Shown piece after piece: positions 36,225 through 48,103 of a stretch of DNA of 64,000 nt. This stretch comes from Strigamia acuminata (Eukaryota > Arthropoda > Chilopoda > Geophilomorpha > Linotaeniidae): NCBI GenBank assembly GCA_949358305.1, contig OX442318.1:9410501-9474500 (forward strand). Reading direction: 5' to 3'. The position numbers and the translations under genes were made by a program. How positions within the stretch are numbered: the first letter of the stretch is position 1; every line of letters begins with the position of its first letter. The notes beneath the pieces were generated by a model. The model was not told where the DNA came from. It did no database searches and was given only the letters and a program-made list of their open reading frames with translations.

Positions 36225-37872
36225 AAAACTGGACAATTTATGACACAAAACCGGACTTCCGTCAAAACACAAACCCGAAATATCTTCAAAAACACTTCAG
36301 TTTTGCATAATACTCACAATACCCAAGGTATTTCAGCGTTGCTAAGTTACTTATACTTACAATGTCCAGAAGGAAAAGCTTCTTCATCTCATTAACAATT
36401 GACGACCATGTAGGTCGAGAGGTTTAGTTGTTTAATAAATAGAATTTGCAAGTTTTAAGCCGATAAGCAATTTTATTTTCATACAGTATTTGAAACTAAT
36501 ACTCTCAACGAGCACTCCTAACGTATTTAAAAATATGTAAAAAACCTGATGAAAATGAAGAATATTTTTTTTGAAGTTCAAGTCATGCATAATCTGTCAA
36601 AACTATTTTCCATCACATCAATAGTAATAAACAGAGAAATTCGATGCTAAGCTTCATCTGTAACGAGAGCATTGTGACTAGACTTTATTAAGGATGACAT
36701 CCATCTGCCAATATCTATTTTCCACTTGCACACTACAGTATGTCCTCAACAAATGCTCAGTATAAAGATAAAACCCCCACTAAAAGCCGCATATTTATTC
36801 TCAATCTCAAGTTACTTCAAGAAAATTTAATTTTTTTCCTTTTTTTAAGTAAAAACATAATTTAGAAAAAAAATAATTTATACAAAAAATAATAAAAGTA
36901 AGGTTGGATCGAAAGAGTAAACAAGCCATACACCAAATGCAGACAACAAAGTAAATGCACTTAAAAGAAAGTGCAAATTTTTTCCTCTCATAAATTGCTT
37001 TATTTTCCCCTCCATACACTCTCTCAAAGTAATCTCCAGATATAAAATAAAGAAGATCTTTCTCTACCTGTTCTGCACATCAAACGAGTCACTCCACAAA
37101 ACCTAACATATGGTAATAATCATTTGAACCAACTCTTTCCCCAACCCCTAGAAAACAAATGATCAGCGAAACCCACAAAAAAATTTTTAAAAATCTAAAA
37201 AAAAATTTATCGAATAAAAAAAATACACATACTGTATATCAAATAAAACAAAAAATCGATTTCCACAAAAAAATATCGATTTAAAATCATTTTATTGCCG
37301 ATTTTAGAAATTTTATTTATTTTAATGGTGAAAAAAAAATTGCCAATAATAATTGGCGAAGTAGTCGATTAATCAATTGAATTTGGAGGTAGAACGAGAG
37401 TTGCAATGTGCCTTGCCTTAAAGAAAAAAGAAAAAGTAATTTACTGCTAAAGACGTTTCGCTGCGGATAATGGTCGAACCAGGACAATTGAACCGCAGAA
37501 ATTTATAGCAAAGTGCAATGAAGAAGAGAATTAGTTTCTAAGATGATGAAGTGAAGCCCAAGCAAGATTCATTTAATTAATTCTCGCGGTAAACATAGTT
37601 TCATCACAATTAATAATATCGATCCCTTCTTAAACAAATAAAAAGGAAAATTAATTCCCAATTTTCTAGTCGTCCCATAACATTCTCCGGATCACATTCC
37701 CCTAATTTTCATCCATGTTTTTTTTTTTTCTTTTTCTTTTAAATGTCATCTTTATTAATTTAAAATTATTATATTGCAACCTGCACTTTCCCACCCGGCT
37801 TGAAAAAATATTTCACAATACATTGCAATAGAATTACATTAGGTACGTCTCATTTTTCGGTTTTTACGTTTA
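36225..37872. other. No gene seen
   Basis: AT-rich with A-runs (36870-36890, 37170-37215). No supported coding sequence. Confidence 0.35.
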
Positions 37873-38222
37873 CAGTCGAAACTCTTTATAACGAATCGCA
37901 AGGAACCCGAAAAATCGATTTGTTATAACGAGAATTCGTTATATCAAAATTTTTTAACATGGTATTCTATGGCCAGCCAACCAAACCGGGCCATTTTTAG
38001 GTATTCGTTATACCGATAATTCCTTATACATGTATGTATTTATTTGTAACGGCAACCCATCTATGGACAAAGGGCCGCGATTCGTTATACAGTCGAAACT
38101 CTTTATAACGAATCGCGATATAACGAATTATCGATATAACGAATAGGTACCTAAAAATGGCCAGTTTGGTTGGCTGGCCATAGAACACCGTGTTAAAAAA
38201 TTTCGATATAACGAATTTTTGG
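37873..38222. mobile_element. Pogo/Tigger-like MITE, rearranged
   Basis: CAGTCGAAACTCTTTATAAC begins at 37873 and again at 38090, each after TA. The first half (GGCCAGCCAACCAAAC, 37970-37990) recurs inverted in the second half (GTTTGGTTGGCTGGCC), giving a large imperfect hairpin around a central ACATGTATGTATTTATTTGT. The GTTATAACGAA-type ends are typical of pogo/Tigger derivatives. It looks like a head-to-head duplication of the element kept complete at 47776-48103. Confidence 0.7.
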
Positions 38223-41200
38223 CTGCCAAAGAAAATTCGATTAATTAACCAAGCAATTGGCAAGTGCCAAATGCAGCGCAGAGAAGCCAACTTTTCCCAT
38301 GCGATCTTTCAATTTCAATGAGCAACTGTCCGACAGTCAATCCGCACGGCGTCAGACGATGACACGAGCGGTTTGACGGTTGCTAATATCGACTATCGAT
38401 CCGCGCTCTCGCCATAATTTCTTGTTATCTGCATTTTCTTAGCTCGCGATTTTGCATATTCTGTGGATTCTTCTTAAGATAAACATTCTTTATGCGATAA
38501 GAAAACAATTGGCGCAGTGCAAAGCCCTTTTCGCTACATTTCTGGGTTTCCGTAAACAAATTTGATTTGTAATTCCAAAACCTAATTCCACCGAGATTAA
38601 TGAGAAGATGGCTCAGGAATTAAATTAACAGAATAATTTACAACCATGACGAAGCAAATTGTGCAAACATCGCCGATTTAAAGTTTAATTTCTTGCAGAC
38701 AACCAAGTTCCGAAAAAGCAAATTGGATTAAATACTTTACACACACACAAAAAAAAAATTAAATAAAAAAAAAAATTAAAAAATGTGACAAATCTGTCAA
38801 ATCTGTGCTTAACTTCAATGAAAGTGAGGAGAAAAAAAAATCTTATTTTACCTTTATTTTCAAAAGGCTAAACACAAGACTTGCAGCTAAATTTGATTAG
38901 CTGCAACCCAAGATTTCACATGGGAGGAAAACTAATGCAAGGATAATTCAATTTTCAAAATGCAGCCAAAGAATTAATACGTTCTACATCACATCTCTTA
39001 TATCTATTAAACTTCAACCTTCACTACATAAATTTCAAATTTAAAAAAAAATAAATAAAAAAAAATATATACATTTTTATAACCTCCATAATCATATAGA
39101 AAAATTACTTTAAAAATACGAACATGAAATATAAATCTCAGTTCTTCGTTCATAATTTATTCAATTCCATTTTAATAAACAAGTGGAAACAAACAGAAGA
39201 AAAAAAAAACACATCAAAAGCTTAAAATCGAGTTGCCAGAGAGTAAAAAAAAATAAGCCACTTATTAAAGGAAAAATGGAACCAGCACTGCCACCTGTAA
39301 TCAGTTGGCTGCAATCATTTTATAACTTTGCGATCATTTGCCCAGCAGAAAAATTGCGTTTATTTGTGCAGAATAGTTTGTTGACATGAATAAACCAATA
39401 TCCCTTGGAAATAACTTGAGATCTAAATGCAAACAACCACACACGGCTAACTATAACTCAAAGATTTAGATCCCGGTGCAGTCTGTGCTCAGAATCATGA
39501 TTCAAAATTCTAACTGCACATAAAACGTATTACTGCACTAAGGACATGCAGCAAAGCAAACAGCAGATGGTCGTTTATACCTTGGGCAGGATTCACTAAA
39601 ATATTGTTTTTCAATAACGATAGAATTTTATTGGCAATTTATGATGAATCGTAACCAATACTTCACAATTATTGCAGATATTCAGAATTTGATGATGGAT
39701 TAGTACAGAGCAGATTTTTAAATAAATCCACAACCAAAGACATGTCCTGCCGTTTGCCGTACGACATAAACATTCGAAAAACCATTTTAGTCTAGTGAAG
39801 TGTTTGTCGCTCGTAAATAAACACTCAGACACTGTTTTCTTTTGGTGTCGGACTGTAATGTCCGCATACGACAAATACAAGCCCCACTTGTCTCTAATCG
39901 ACAATACAGTTAATCGTTTATTGTCTCTTACCTGGTACTTGTATCAGTTACCTGGCCAACCGTTTTCAGGGAAAAATATGAGAGCTTTGTTGACGACGGT
40001 CCGAGGCCTGAAGAACCACCATTACTAATGTGGACAAAGATCAAATGATATAATGTGATGTACACCCCGACCAGTGATGTGGATGTATCACGGGAAACTC
40101 TTCTGCACACTCAAGAAATAAGAGTTTCTTCAAACATTAATAGAGGTTTAATTATAAAGAAAACCAATAATATTTACAATAACCACAAGATAAACGATAA
40201 CTTAAAGCAGAATCTATCGATGATCGATACTGTTTTGATGTTCTGTTGTTAAGGATCCCTTTCTAGCATGAATGCTTCACGGTAATTTTCATTCCTTTAC
40301 ATCTTAGGCACATTTCACAACACTTAGGCCCAGGGCTCAGCACCCTGATGCCTGATCCTGGCCTCACATGCTTCAGCATACGACTGTTCTCTACAGTAAC
40401 AGTTTTCCGTCACCTGTCATCTGATCGTTATCGTTCCTTAGTCATATTCATTGTTCATTGTTCATGATTCATTATGATTCAATATGAGTGTTCCTTTCAA
40501 TATTACTTTACAATTCGGTTCTAATATCACACTTTATAATATTAATCTTAAATATAACACAGTAAACTTAAATAAATCATATCCGAATATCAAAAATAAA
40601 TACCTAGGTATATAGCTACATCAACTAACATCCGATTCATCATCTTTAAACCAGACGAAATGCATCTAATGTCTTAAATCGAACATCGACGACAGACCAA
40701 GTTGAGTTACATGTGACGCATGAATTCCCTCCCTCACACCGGACGCAGCTATGCAGCAAAACTTTTAACGATGTGCAACGTCATTACTTGCCAATACACT
40801 CAGTTAGCCATAATGCACCGAGAAAATGAAAGTAACTGGTTCCGGAAAGATTTCTCTTTTTACTCTTGGCTTGTCAGGAGCATCTGCTCGTCGAGTCGAG
40901 ATTGGAACATATTGAGACCACCCTCGGCCCCCCTTTTTTCTTCCAGCATTGTGTCGGTTCTTTCTGTACACACCGTGGCTCCGGGTCTAAGTGAGCAACG
41001 ACTTATTCCTTCACCTCACCATTATCGACGTTTTAAAGTGAGTCAAGCTCAAAGCACTTTTTCAGGATTAGCAGTGAAGAAAAGGGGAGCGTCAAGAAAC
41101 CCCCGAATCTTTACGACGATATACCGCAGCAAACGGAAGATGATTCTGGAACCAATTCCAGTGAGCCGTCACTAAAGCACTGACAGCAAAGGCTTTACAG

Positions 41201-41504
41201 TTTTACTGGCGCTTTAATCCATTTGCACAAAGTCTTATAGCCCTATTTATGACAAACAAACCACCGCTTTTGTGCGCCTTATAGGTCACGGACTTTGCAG
41301 TTCGATAACCGGCAAAGAGCAATATGTCAGAAACCTGTTTTTTAATGCTCATTAACAAACAATTTGCACTTTTAATTAAAAAGAAACCATCCAGCAAACA
41401 CTTGATGATCATCATACATACGAAGCACTATTTTGGTCAATGAGCAATGAAAAACAATGAAAAACAACTTCTTCAAATGTATTCTTACGTAATCTCTTCA
41501 CTAG
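38223..41504. other. 3.3 kb without a supported gene
   Basis: A GC-richer stretch at 38325-38420 looks single-copy. At 39930-40000, CCTGGCCAACCGTT...AGGGAAAAATATG resembles 58175-58215, a weak dispersed repeat. A 151-codon plus-strand frame (40720-41175) has no recognisable domain and is not called. Confidence 0.35.
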
Positions 41505-41595
41505 CTGCATTCAAAAATTAAAATACTTGTGTTTTAACAATTTTAGTTTAAGTGTATTTTAAGTTTAAATTTTAAGTGTAAGAATTTTCACTCTA
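41505..41595. repeat. Dispersed repeat D, weak copy
   Basis: TGCATTCAAAAATTAAAATA and a following TTGTGTTTTA relate it to 31941-32050 and 51322-51435. Confidence 0.45.
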
Positions 41596-42729
41596 TTTTA
41601 TAAAATTGACAACATGCGATAACTTTTACATGACATCATTGATCACCTGATCACCAAAATGTAGCATATAATACTCTCCAAGTATAATAATAATAATGTT
41701 ATAATGAGAATTAGTATGGCGGCCATTGAGGATATCTCTATACACTGTAGATATAGCGATAACCGAAAAGCTTCCGTTCTACGGCGTTGGGAAATTAGCA
41801 AGTCTAAAATCTTGCAGTTTTCAATTCTTTAAACCAGGAAATAACGTCATTTTGATAAAAAGAGCACTCAAAAGTTTTAGTTTTTATCCTTTAAAAAAAA
41901 AAGTGCTGAAGTCATGTTCCATAAGAAGAAAGAATTTTAACGCATCTAACACCCATTTTCTTCAAATTTGATTCTGCAACGCTTCCCCATTAACGAGCAC
42001 TTTGCTTAAAATATTTGCAGAGATAAGTTGCTCTTGACTTGCTTATCACTCTGGTCTTGAAGCTGCCCATCACATGTATACACACTTAAAGGTTGTGAGG
42101 CCTCACAACACACACGAGAGTAAGTTGTAACTCCTTGTTAAAATAGCGTGTGCGGTGAATGCTGATCAGCGCAAACAAGCGACGTTGTAAGTTTCTCTCA
42201 CAACCGAGTGACACGAAAGTGATTAAATTTTCATTTTAATTTTTAATTTTAATTTTTCCGTTTTAAAACTGCAATCAAGTCAAATTGGAAACAATGAAAC
42301 CAATAAAGTGAAACAAAATCCGATTTAGATAGTTTTCAATATTGAATTCCCAAATTCTGTTGATTCATGTTGCTTAGACAGTTGATAAATGTGTACATTT
42401 TATGTTCCATATTCATTTTTTGGAATTGATGACAATTTATTATTGAAGAAAAAAAATCGCAATGTAAACAACTTAAAGCTACTGTATAGTATATGGTCGG
42501 TGAAAACAAATACGGAGTTATATTATTTGTTTATCTAGTTCTTTGTTGGATAAACGTTATCTTGTTGATTAGGTTTAATTTTTATTCTTCTTGAACACAC
42601 ACAAGAAAATTTTTATTGCAGAAACTTTGAAGTAATGAAACCAAAATTGAGAGCAAACAAAATAAACCAATAAAATGCAATAAAAACAAAAGGAAATAGA
42701 AACAAAATAACAAGATAAAATAAATACAA
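41596..42729. other. No gene seen
   Basis: AT-rich sequence with chance frames only. Confidence 0.35.
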
Positions 42730-42985
42730 AATAAAATAAATACAAACAAAACAAAAGAAAATCAAAAGCAATCAAAAGCAATCCAAAAATAAAACAATCC
42801 AAAAATGAAACAAACCAAAAATGAAACAAACCAAAAATGAAACAAACCAAAAATGAAACAAACCAAAAATGAAACAAAAACAAAACAAACCAAAAATGAA
42901 ACAATCCAAAAATGAAACAATCCAAAAATGAAACAAAAACAAAACAAACCAAAAATGAAACAAAAACATAAATCAAACAACAAAG
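42730..42985. repeat. 15-16-bp A-rich tandem repeat
   Basis: About a dozen units of AAACCAAAAATGAAAC and AATCCAAAAATGAAAC. The unit has no stops on the minus strand, so overlapping Phe/Trp-rich frames appear there; they are artefacts. Confidence 0.85.
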
Positions 42986-43772
42986 CACCTCAAAACAAAA
43001 ATTATAACAAATTAAAAAGAAAACAGTATAAACCTGCCATTAAATCAGCAATAAACTGACTGAAACGCCAAAAAATCCGTCCAACCCATCACTGCACACT
43101 GCCCCCTATAAATATAATTCGCCAATAGTTATCTAGGGGGTAGTGACCAGAGGCTTGGCACATGCTAGAATCTGGTATAACGTTGATCGTGAAGGCCGGG
43201 TTGGCTCTTATCAATTCCAATAGAATCCAGAATGGTGTCTTTGCTCCAAAGAGGATAAATCTTAGGGGACAGAGCGCACCAGTCATTTATCATGATTTAG
43301 CCTTTGCCAGATAGGTGAGAAAGTGTCGTTCCCTCTATCATCTCACTTCTTTTGCTTCTTCCCCAAACAGCACTGGATCCATTGAATTTTTTAAGTCTTT
43401 TTATTGAATCTCCTCCTGCCGCCAGTCATTGGCATCAATAAGAACCTAATGCCTGTCACCTTCTTATGCATATCAGATTTTACAATGCATTTCAAACTTG
43501 ATTTTCCATCTCAAATTCTTCCAATATTATGTATAATTCAGTTTCAAACAAATTTCCAATTCCTTTCTCTTCGCCTCGACTCTTTTCTTGCATTAAAAGA
43601 GAAAATATTGAAAAACTCATGCCATTATTTTTTAGAAAAAAAATAACTTAAATTATATAAAAATTCATATGGTTCAGAAGTATATATTCCAAAATGTACA
43701 CCACTTCGCAGTGGTCAGTATATTATTTATGCACGATTTATTTTAATTTCAATCGAAGTTGGAATTTGGTGG
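42986..43772. other. No gene supported
   Basis: The stretch 43085-43290 is GC-richer and leaves a 65-codon minus frame without a known domain, perhaps an old element. The rest is AT-rich. Confidence 0.3.
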
Positions 43773-43912
43773 AGAGCAGAATGAAACTGGACTCGTGTAC
43801 ATAAAGTTGAAAATTACAATGATTTATTCAGATGTCAGAATACAGTGGACACTGTGGAAACAGCGTCAAAAATTAACTAGAAGTGGAACATGCAGTGAAG
43901 CCAAACACTGCA
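43773..43912 (-). mobile_element. Solo LTR-like repeat, family F copy 2
   Basis: Matches 8002-8155 along its length (AATGAAACTGGACTCGTG through GTGAAGCCAAACACTGCA) but lacks the internal duplication. Related in sequence order to the gypsy LTRs at 52946. Confidence 0.6.
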
Positions 43913-44007
43913 ACGCATTTCATAATACAATTGAAAAAAATGCCTTTGAAAACGCCATCCATATTTTTACAAATAATTATATTGGAAACACACTTAGTAA
44001 TACCTTC
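43913..44007. repeat. AT-rich dispersed repeat, left half
   Basis: CGCATTTCATAATACAATTG and ACAAATAATTATATTGGAAA match the AT-rich family seen at 1437-1600, 16070-16180 and 44411-44490. The MITE at 44008-44410 appears to have split one copy. Confidence 0.4.
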
Positions 44008-44410
44008 TATACTCTTGTAAACTCCAAGATAAGCCTCACTCCCATTGGCCGAACCATTTCACTTGTGAAGTGACACAAAAAAGTAGACCAAACCACCAGA
44101 ATTGCACTTGATGTACAGACATTGTAATCGAAAAAAAAAATTCTAAAATTGTTTGCTCTCCTGACAAAGCAGCGAAACACATGTCCATTGAATTAAAAAC
44201 AGCATAAAAGTTAATTTTATGAATGGAAAAAACATTTGATTATAAAATACAAATAAATTTAAATCATTTTAATCATTATAATAATCAAAAAGATTTAAAG
44301 AATACAAAACTACTTTTCCTAGTGGTAGTACAAAGCCTATACAGTTAGTAGTAATTAGACTACGGTAGGCCAATGGAAGTGAGGCTTATCTTTGAGTTGA
44401 CAAGAGTATA
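44008..44410. mobile_element. ACTATACTC-type MITE, 403 bp
   Basis: Left: TATACTCTTGTAAACTC, then AGATAAGCCTCACT, then CCATTGGCC. Right, inverted: TATACTCTTGTCAACTC, then AGATAAGCCTCACTTCCATT, then GGCC. Terminal repeats run about 45 bp with few mismatches. The interior shares AAAAAAGTAG and ACCACCAGAATTG with 179-285. Non-coding. Confidence 0.8.
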
Positions 44411-45768
44411 CAATATGTATTATCATTTGCAAACCAATAATGTATTACAAAAAGCATCCCCAATCCATTTCAAAATGTACATTACATTTTTTGTTTACCC
44501 ATCTTTTTTTCCCAAACAAATTAAATTGATTTGGCCCATCTTGTGGCCATCATTTGCCCCATCAACTGCACGGGTGCCACAATATCATCTCAACCTCCCA
44601 ACTTTACTTTTTCTCAGATTTTTCAACACTAGAAAACAGTAAAACACTATCCCAAACCCCCTCTTCCTCACCTCCATTTTGTTTCATATCATATAACCTT
44701 CAGCAAACCTATTTCAGCAACCATTTGGACTTCCAACACAACCAATGATGCATCCTCTTCGAACATAAATGACCCTTTTCTGCAACACCATCTGTTTGTC
44801 CAATAAAAAAATAGACGAAAAAGAAAAAAAAACTTCTTCTGGTAGCAATAAGCTACCGCCATTTATACACAACTGTACCAACCTAAGTCTAGAGTCTTTT
44901 GTCACCAAAATGGCCACACCGGTCAAGAAAGGTTCAAACTTAAAGCAATCCTAGTACAGTACCATGTGGGTAGAACCCTTTAAGTCCTTGGACCATATCC
45001 AAAAGGTTAGCCAATATCTTTTAACCCTTTTCAATGCCCAACCAGTCGACAGTGAAATTGCAAAAAAGCGGTGTGAAAAGGTCATCTCAAGCGCAGTGTA
45101 TACACCAATATTTCAAATAAGGAAACTCGTTTATCAATCTTCATTTGCTGTCATTCGGACAGAAATGAGCTTTTTGATAAACCAAAGCATGAATTTGTTT
45201 TATTTTTCATTTCACCCTCTTCTTCGTAAAGTTGAGATACTTCCGCTTGTCTGCATACGTGATAGGAAAAAGGCCAAAAAAAATCATTACATGTCTTTGG
45301 GTGTCAATAAACTCAATTTTTCCCATGCCATGCAATGTCTGCTTCTATTACTCAGTTTAAAATGAAAGAAACTGAAAATAGTAACAAAAGTATTTCAATA
45401 TCCATAGCAATACATTAAAAGATTAAATGACAGCTTAAATGCGCGATTTTACAAAAGGCCTTTCGACCGTTTCCGGTCATCTTCATTACCATTGCAATAT
45501 AATTTCAACCAATGGGTGAGAACAAGCTGTTTAGTTAGAATTTTTAAAATTAATACGAAATAATGATTAGGTCTTAATTTGTAAGATAATTGACAATGCT
45601 CTTGGCCAATCCTACTTATTCTGAAGCAAGATTCAGTAGTTGAATTGATGGGTCATTCAAAATTTAATTCGAAATCTCTCCAGGATTGTGCATTCATTTC
45701 ACAGTCCCATTAATAATAGTTATGGATAGAGTTGAAAGAATGAATTTGCATACAAATTAGCATGGTGA
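44411..45768. other. No gene supported
   Basis: The first 80 bp continue the AT-rich dispersed repeat. The rest is moderate-GC sequence with several short frames (44964-45365 is the longest at 133 codons), none with a known domain. Confidence 0.35.
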
Positions 45769-46737
45769 ATCGAAAATAAACTGTTTCTCCATGTTAGTTT
45801 CCTTTTAACATTTGAAAATACATCAATTACCTCGACCACTTTACATGACATTTGCACAAGAAATCACCATTTCAACCATCAATTTGCGCATTTAACTGAC
45901 CATTTATTTGAATTGAATGCAAGATTAACACTCACAGCCATTGACCGTTTTAATGTCCACTGCACGCAGATAACTAAAACAACTTCAACCACGTTTACTG
46001 AAACACCGTCAACTACACCTACTGAACCACCTTCAACTACGCCTACTGGAACACCGTCAACTAAGCCTACTGAAACACCGTTAACTACGCCTACTGAAAC
46101 ACTGTCAACTATGCCTACTGAAACACCGTCAACTACACCTACTGAAACACCTTCAACTACACCTACTGAAACACCATCGTTCTCACTCACTGAAACACCG
46201 TCAACTACACCTACTGAAACACCTTCAACTACACCTACTGAAACACCATCGTTCTCGCTCACCGAAACACCATCCACTACGCCTACTGAAACACCGTCAA
46301 CTACACCTATCGAAACACCGTCAACTACACCTACTAAAACACCTTCAACTACGCCTACTGAAACACCGTCAACTACGCCTACAGAAACACCGTCAACTAC
46401 ACCTACTGAAAAACCTTCAACTACACCTACTGAAACAACATCGTCCTCGCTCACCAAAACACCATCAACTACGCCTACTGAAACACCGTCAACTACACCT
46501 ACCAAAACACCGTCAACTACGACTACTGAAACACCGTCAACAACACCTACCGAAACACCGTCAACTAAGCCTACTAAAACATCTTCAACTACGCCTACTG
46601 AAACACCGTCAACTACACCTACTGAAACACCGTCAACTACACCTACTGAAACACTGTCAACTACGCCTACTGAAACACCGTCAACTACACCTACTGAAAC
46701 ACCATCAACTACGTCTACTGAAACAACTTCAACCTAA
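45769..46737 (+). repeat. 24-bp mucin-like Thr/Pro repeat with open frame
   Basis: From about 46000, some 30 units of 24 bp encode E-T-P-S-T-T-P-T on the plus strand, with three variant units reading S-F-S-L or S-S-S-L. The frame is open from 45769 to a stop at 46735-46737 but contains no ATG, so if it is translated it must be a spliced exon; a candidate acceptor is the AG at 45859-45860. Much of the variation between units is at third codon positions (CCG/CCT/CCA, ACA/ACG), which is more synonymous change than expected for a neutral satellite. Such Pro/Thr/Ser tracts are typical of O-glycosylated mucins. The minus strand is also open, a consequence of the repeat. Gene status is uncertain. 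Confidence 0.5.
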
Positions 46738-47775
46738 CGCACTGAAACCCGCGTTGTAAAAGATACCGCGTTCAATTAGCATCCCGCACTCAATAAAAAG
46801 CTTTTAAGGAATTATTATTCCTTCCCTTTCCTCATACAAATTAATTATAAAACTTGCTAAAAAATAAACCCAACTAATTTTACAAACATTAACTTGACCG
46901 GTTTGTTATTCTCCACGGCAGTGCAAATAAGCCCAACAACAAAAAAAAAATAAAAAATAAAAAATAAAAAAAACCTCAACAGAGTTTGTACAGATCGATG
47001 GAGCGACATGACGAAGAGCAGCAAAGCAACAGACGCGGGTAAAATTGAATCCCACGACCTGACACAGGGGCAATACACTGTCATGGCTGCTGTCTTAGAC
47101 CCTCACGGCAACCTCATATATCCAATAACGGTGACGAGCCTAGCATCGGAGGCACCCAATCACGCTTGTTGTAACATCTCGTTCACGACACAACGAGCAT
47201 ATGAACTTTGCCAGCGGGTAGACAGGCGCACGTTTCTCGTTCCTCGCACCGCTCCACATCCACCACCTCTTTTATCTCCATAGATGAAATACCTTCAACG
47301 TGTTGTGATTGAATTGCTCCGTGGGACCCCCATTTCGCAGCACATATACACACTGCAATCTCGCAATTGCGACCCACTCCTCCGATAAAATAAAAAAAGA
47401 AAAAAGAAAAAGGAAAAAAGAAACGTGTTTCAAAATGATTTGGACGTTCCAAAACTCGCATTCGACTGCACCACTTTGACACTCCCGGGTTGAACCAAAC
47501 CGTTGTCCAATCCCCACTCCCCGCAATTCCATCTTTATTCATCTCGAATGGTCCGTGGTATGACCACGTTGTAATATGAGCGTTGTTGAGTTTCGCCCAA
47601 CATCGGATTACATGTAATGATTACTTTTGTGTTCAAACTAAAATGTATTAAATAGATTCCACCAAGTGTCTATTGCTTTTGGTTTGATAGGTAAAAGTAT
47701 CCTGGTTCATATTTCCTGCTTACTAGGGAGTTTTCGCTGACAAGAGGGTCTATTTAGGAGAGGCACAGACTGCTA
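46738..47775. other. No gene supported
   Basis: Poly(A)-rich tract at 46940-46972 and A-rich tract at 47385-47425. The part at 46985-47280 is GC-richer, with a 91-codon plus frame without a known domain. Confidence 0.35.
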
Positions 47776-48103
47776 CAGTTGAGCCTCGTTATAACAAATC
47801 GCAAGGGACAAGAGAAATTGGTTCGTTATAACGAAAGCTCGTTATATCAAAATTTTTGCAACATTAAGTGCGCCGAGAACAGAAAAAGGTTGGCAACCAC
47901 TGAGTTATACATGTATGTATTTATTTGTAACGGCGACCCATCTATGGACAAAGGGCCGAAACTCTATAACAAATCGCAAGGAACCCGAAAAATCGATTCG
48001 TTATACCGAAATTTTTTAACATGGTGTTCTACAGTCAGCCAACCAAACCAGACATTTTTAGGTATTTGTTATATCGATAATTCATTATAACGAGGTTCAA
48101 CTG
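47776..48103. mobile_element. Pogo/Tigger-like MITE, complete, 328 bp
   Basis: Ends CAGTTGAGCCTCGTTATAAC and, inverted, CAGTTGAACCTCGTTATAAT, two mismatches in 20. It is preceded by TA; the other flank is TG, so the target copy has mutated. It shares ACATGTATGTATTTATTTGT and ACCCATCTATGGACAAAGGG with 37873-38222. The CAGTTGA...GTTATAACGA ends are typical of pogo/Tigger derivatives. No transposase. Confidence 0.85.

Noticed and set aside
40720-41175. 151-codon plus-strand frame
   Set aside because: No domain, no splice signals that build a gene model, and no second copy.
42575-42988. Minus-strand Phe/Trp-rich 'membrane protein' frames
   Set aside because: Artefact of the AAACCAAAAATGAAAC tandem repeat; several frames are open at once.
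45879-46505. Minus-strand 208-codon Gly/Val/Asp/Ser repeat protein
   Set aside because: It is the complement of the Thr/Pro repeat. The plus strand shows the more silent variation, so the minus frame is the less likely reading.
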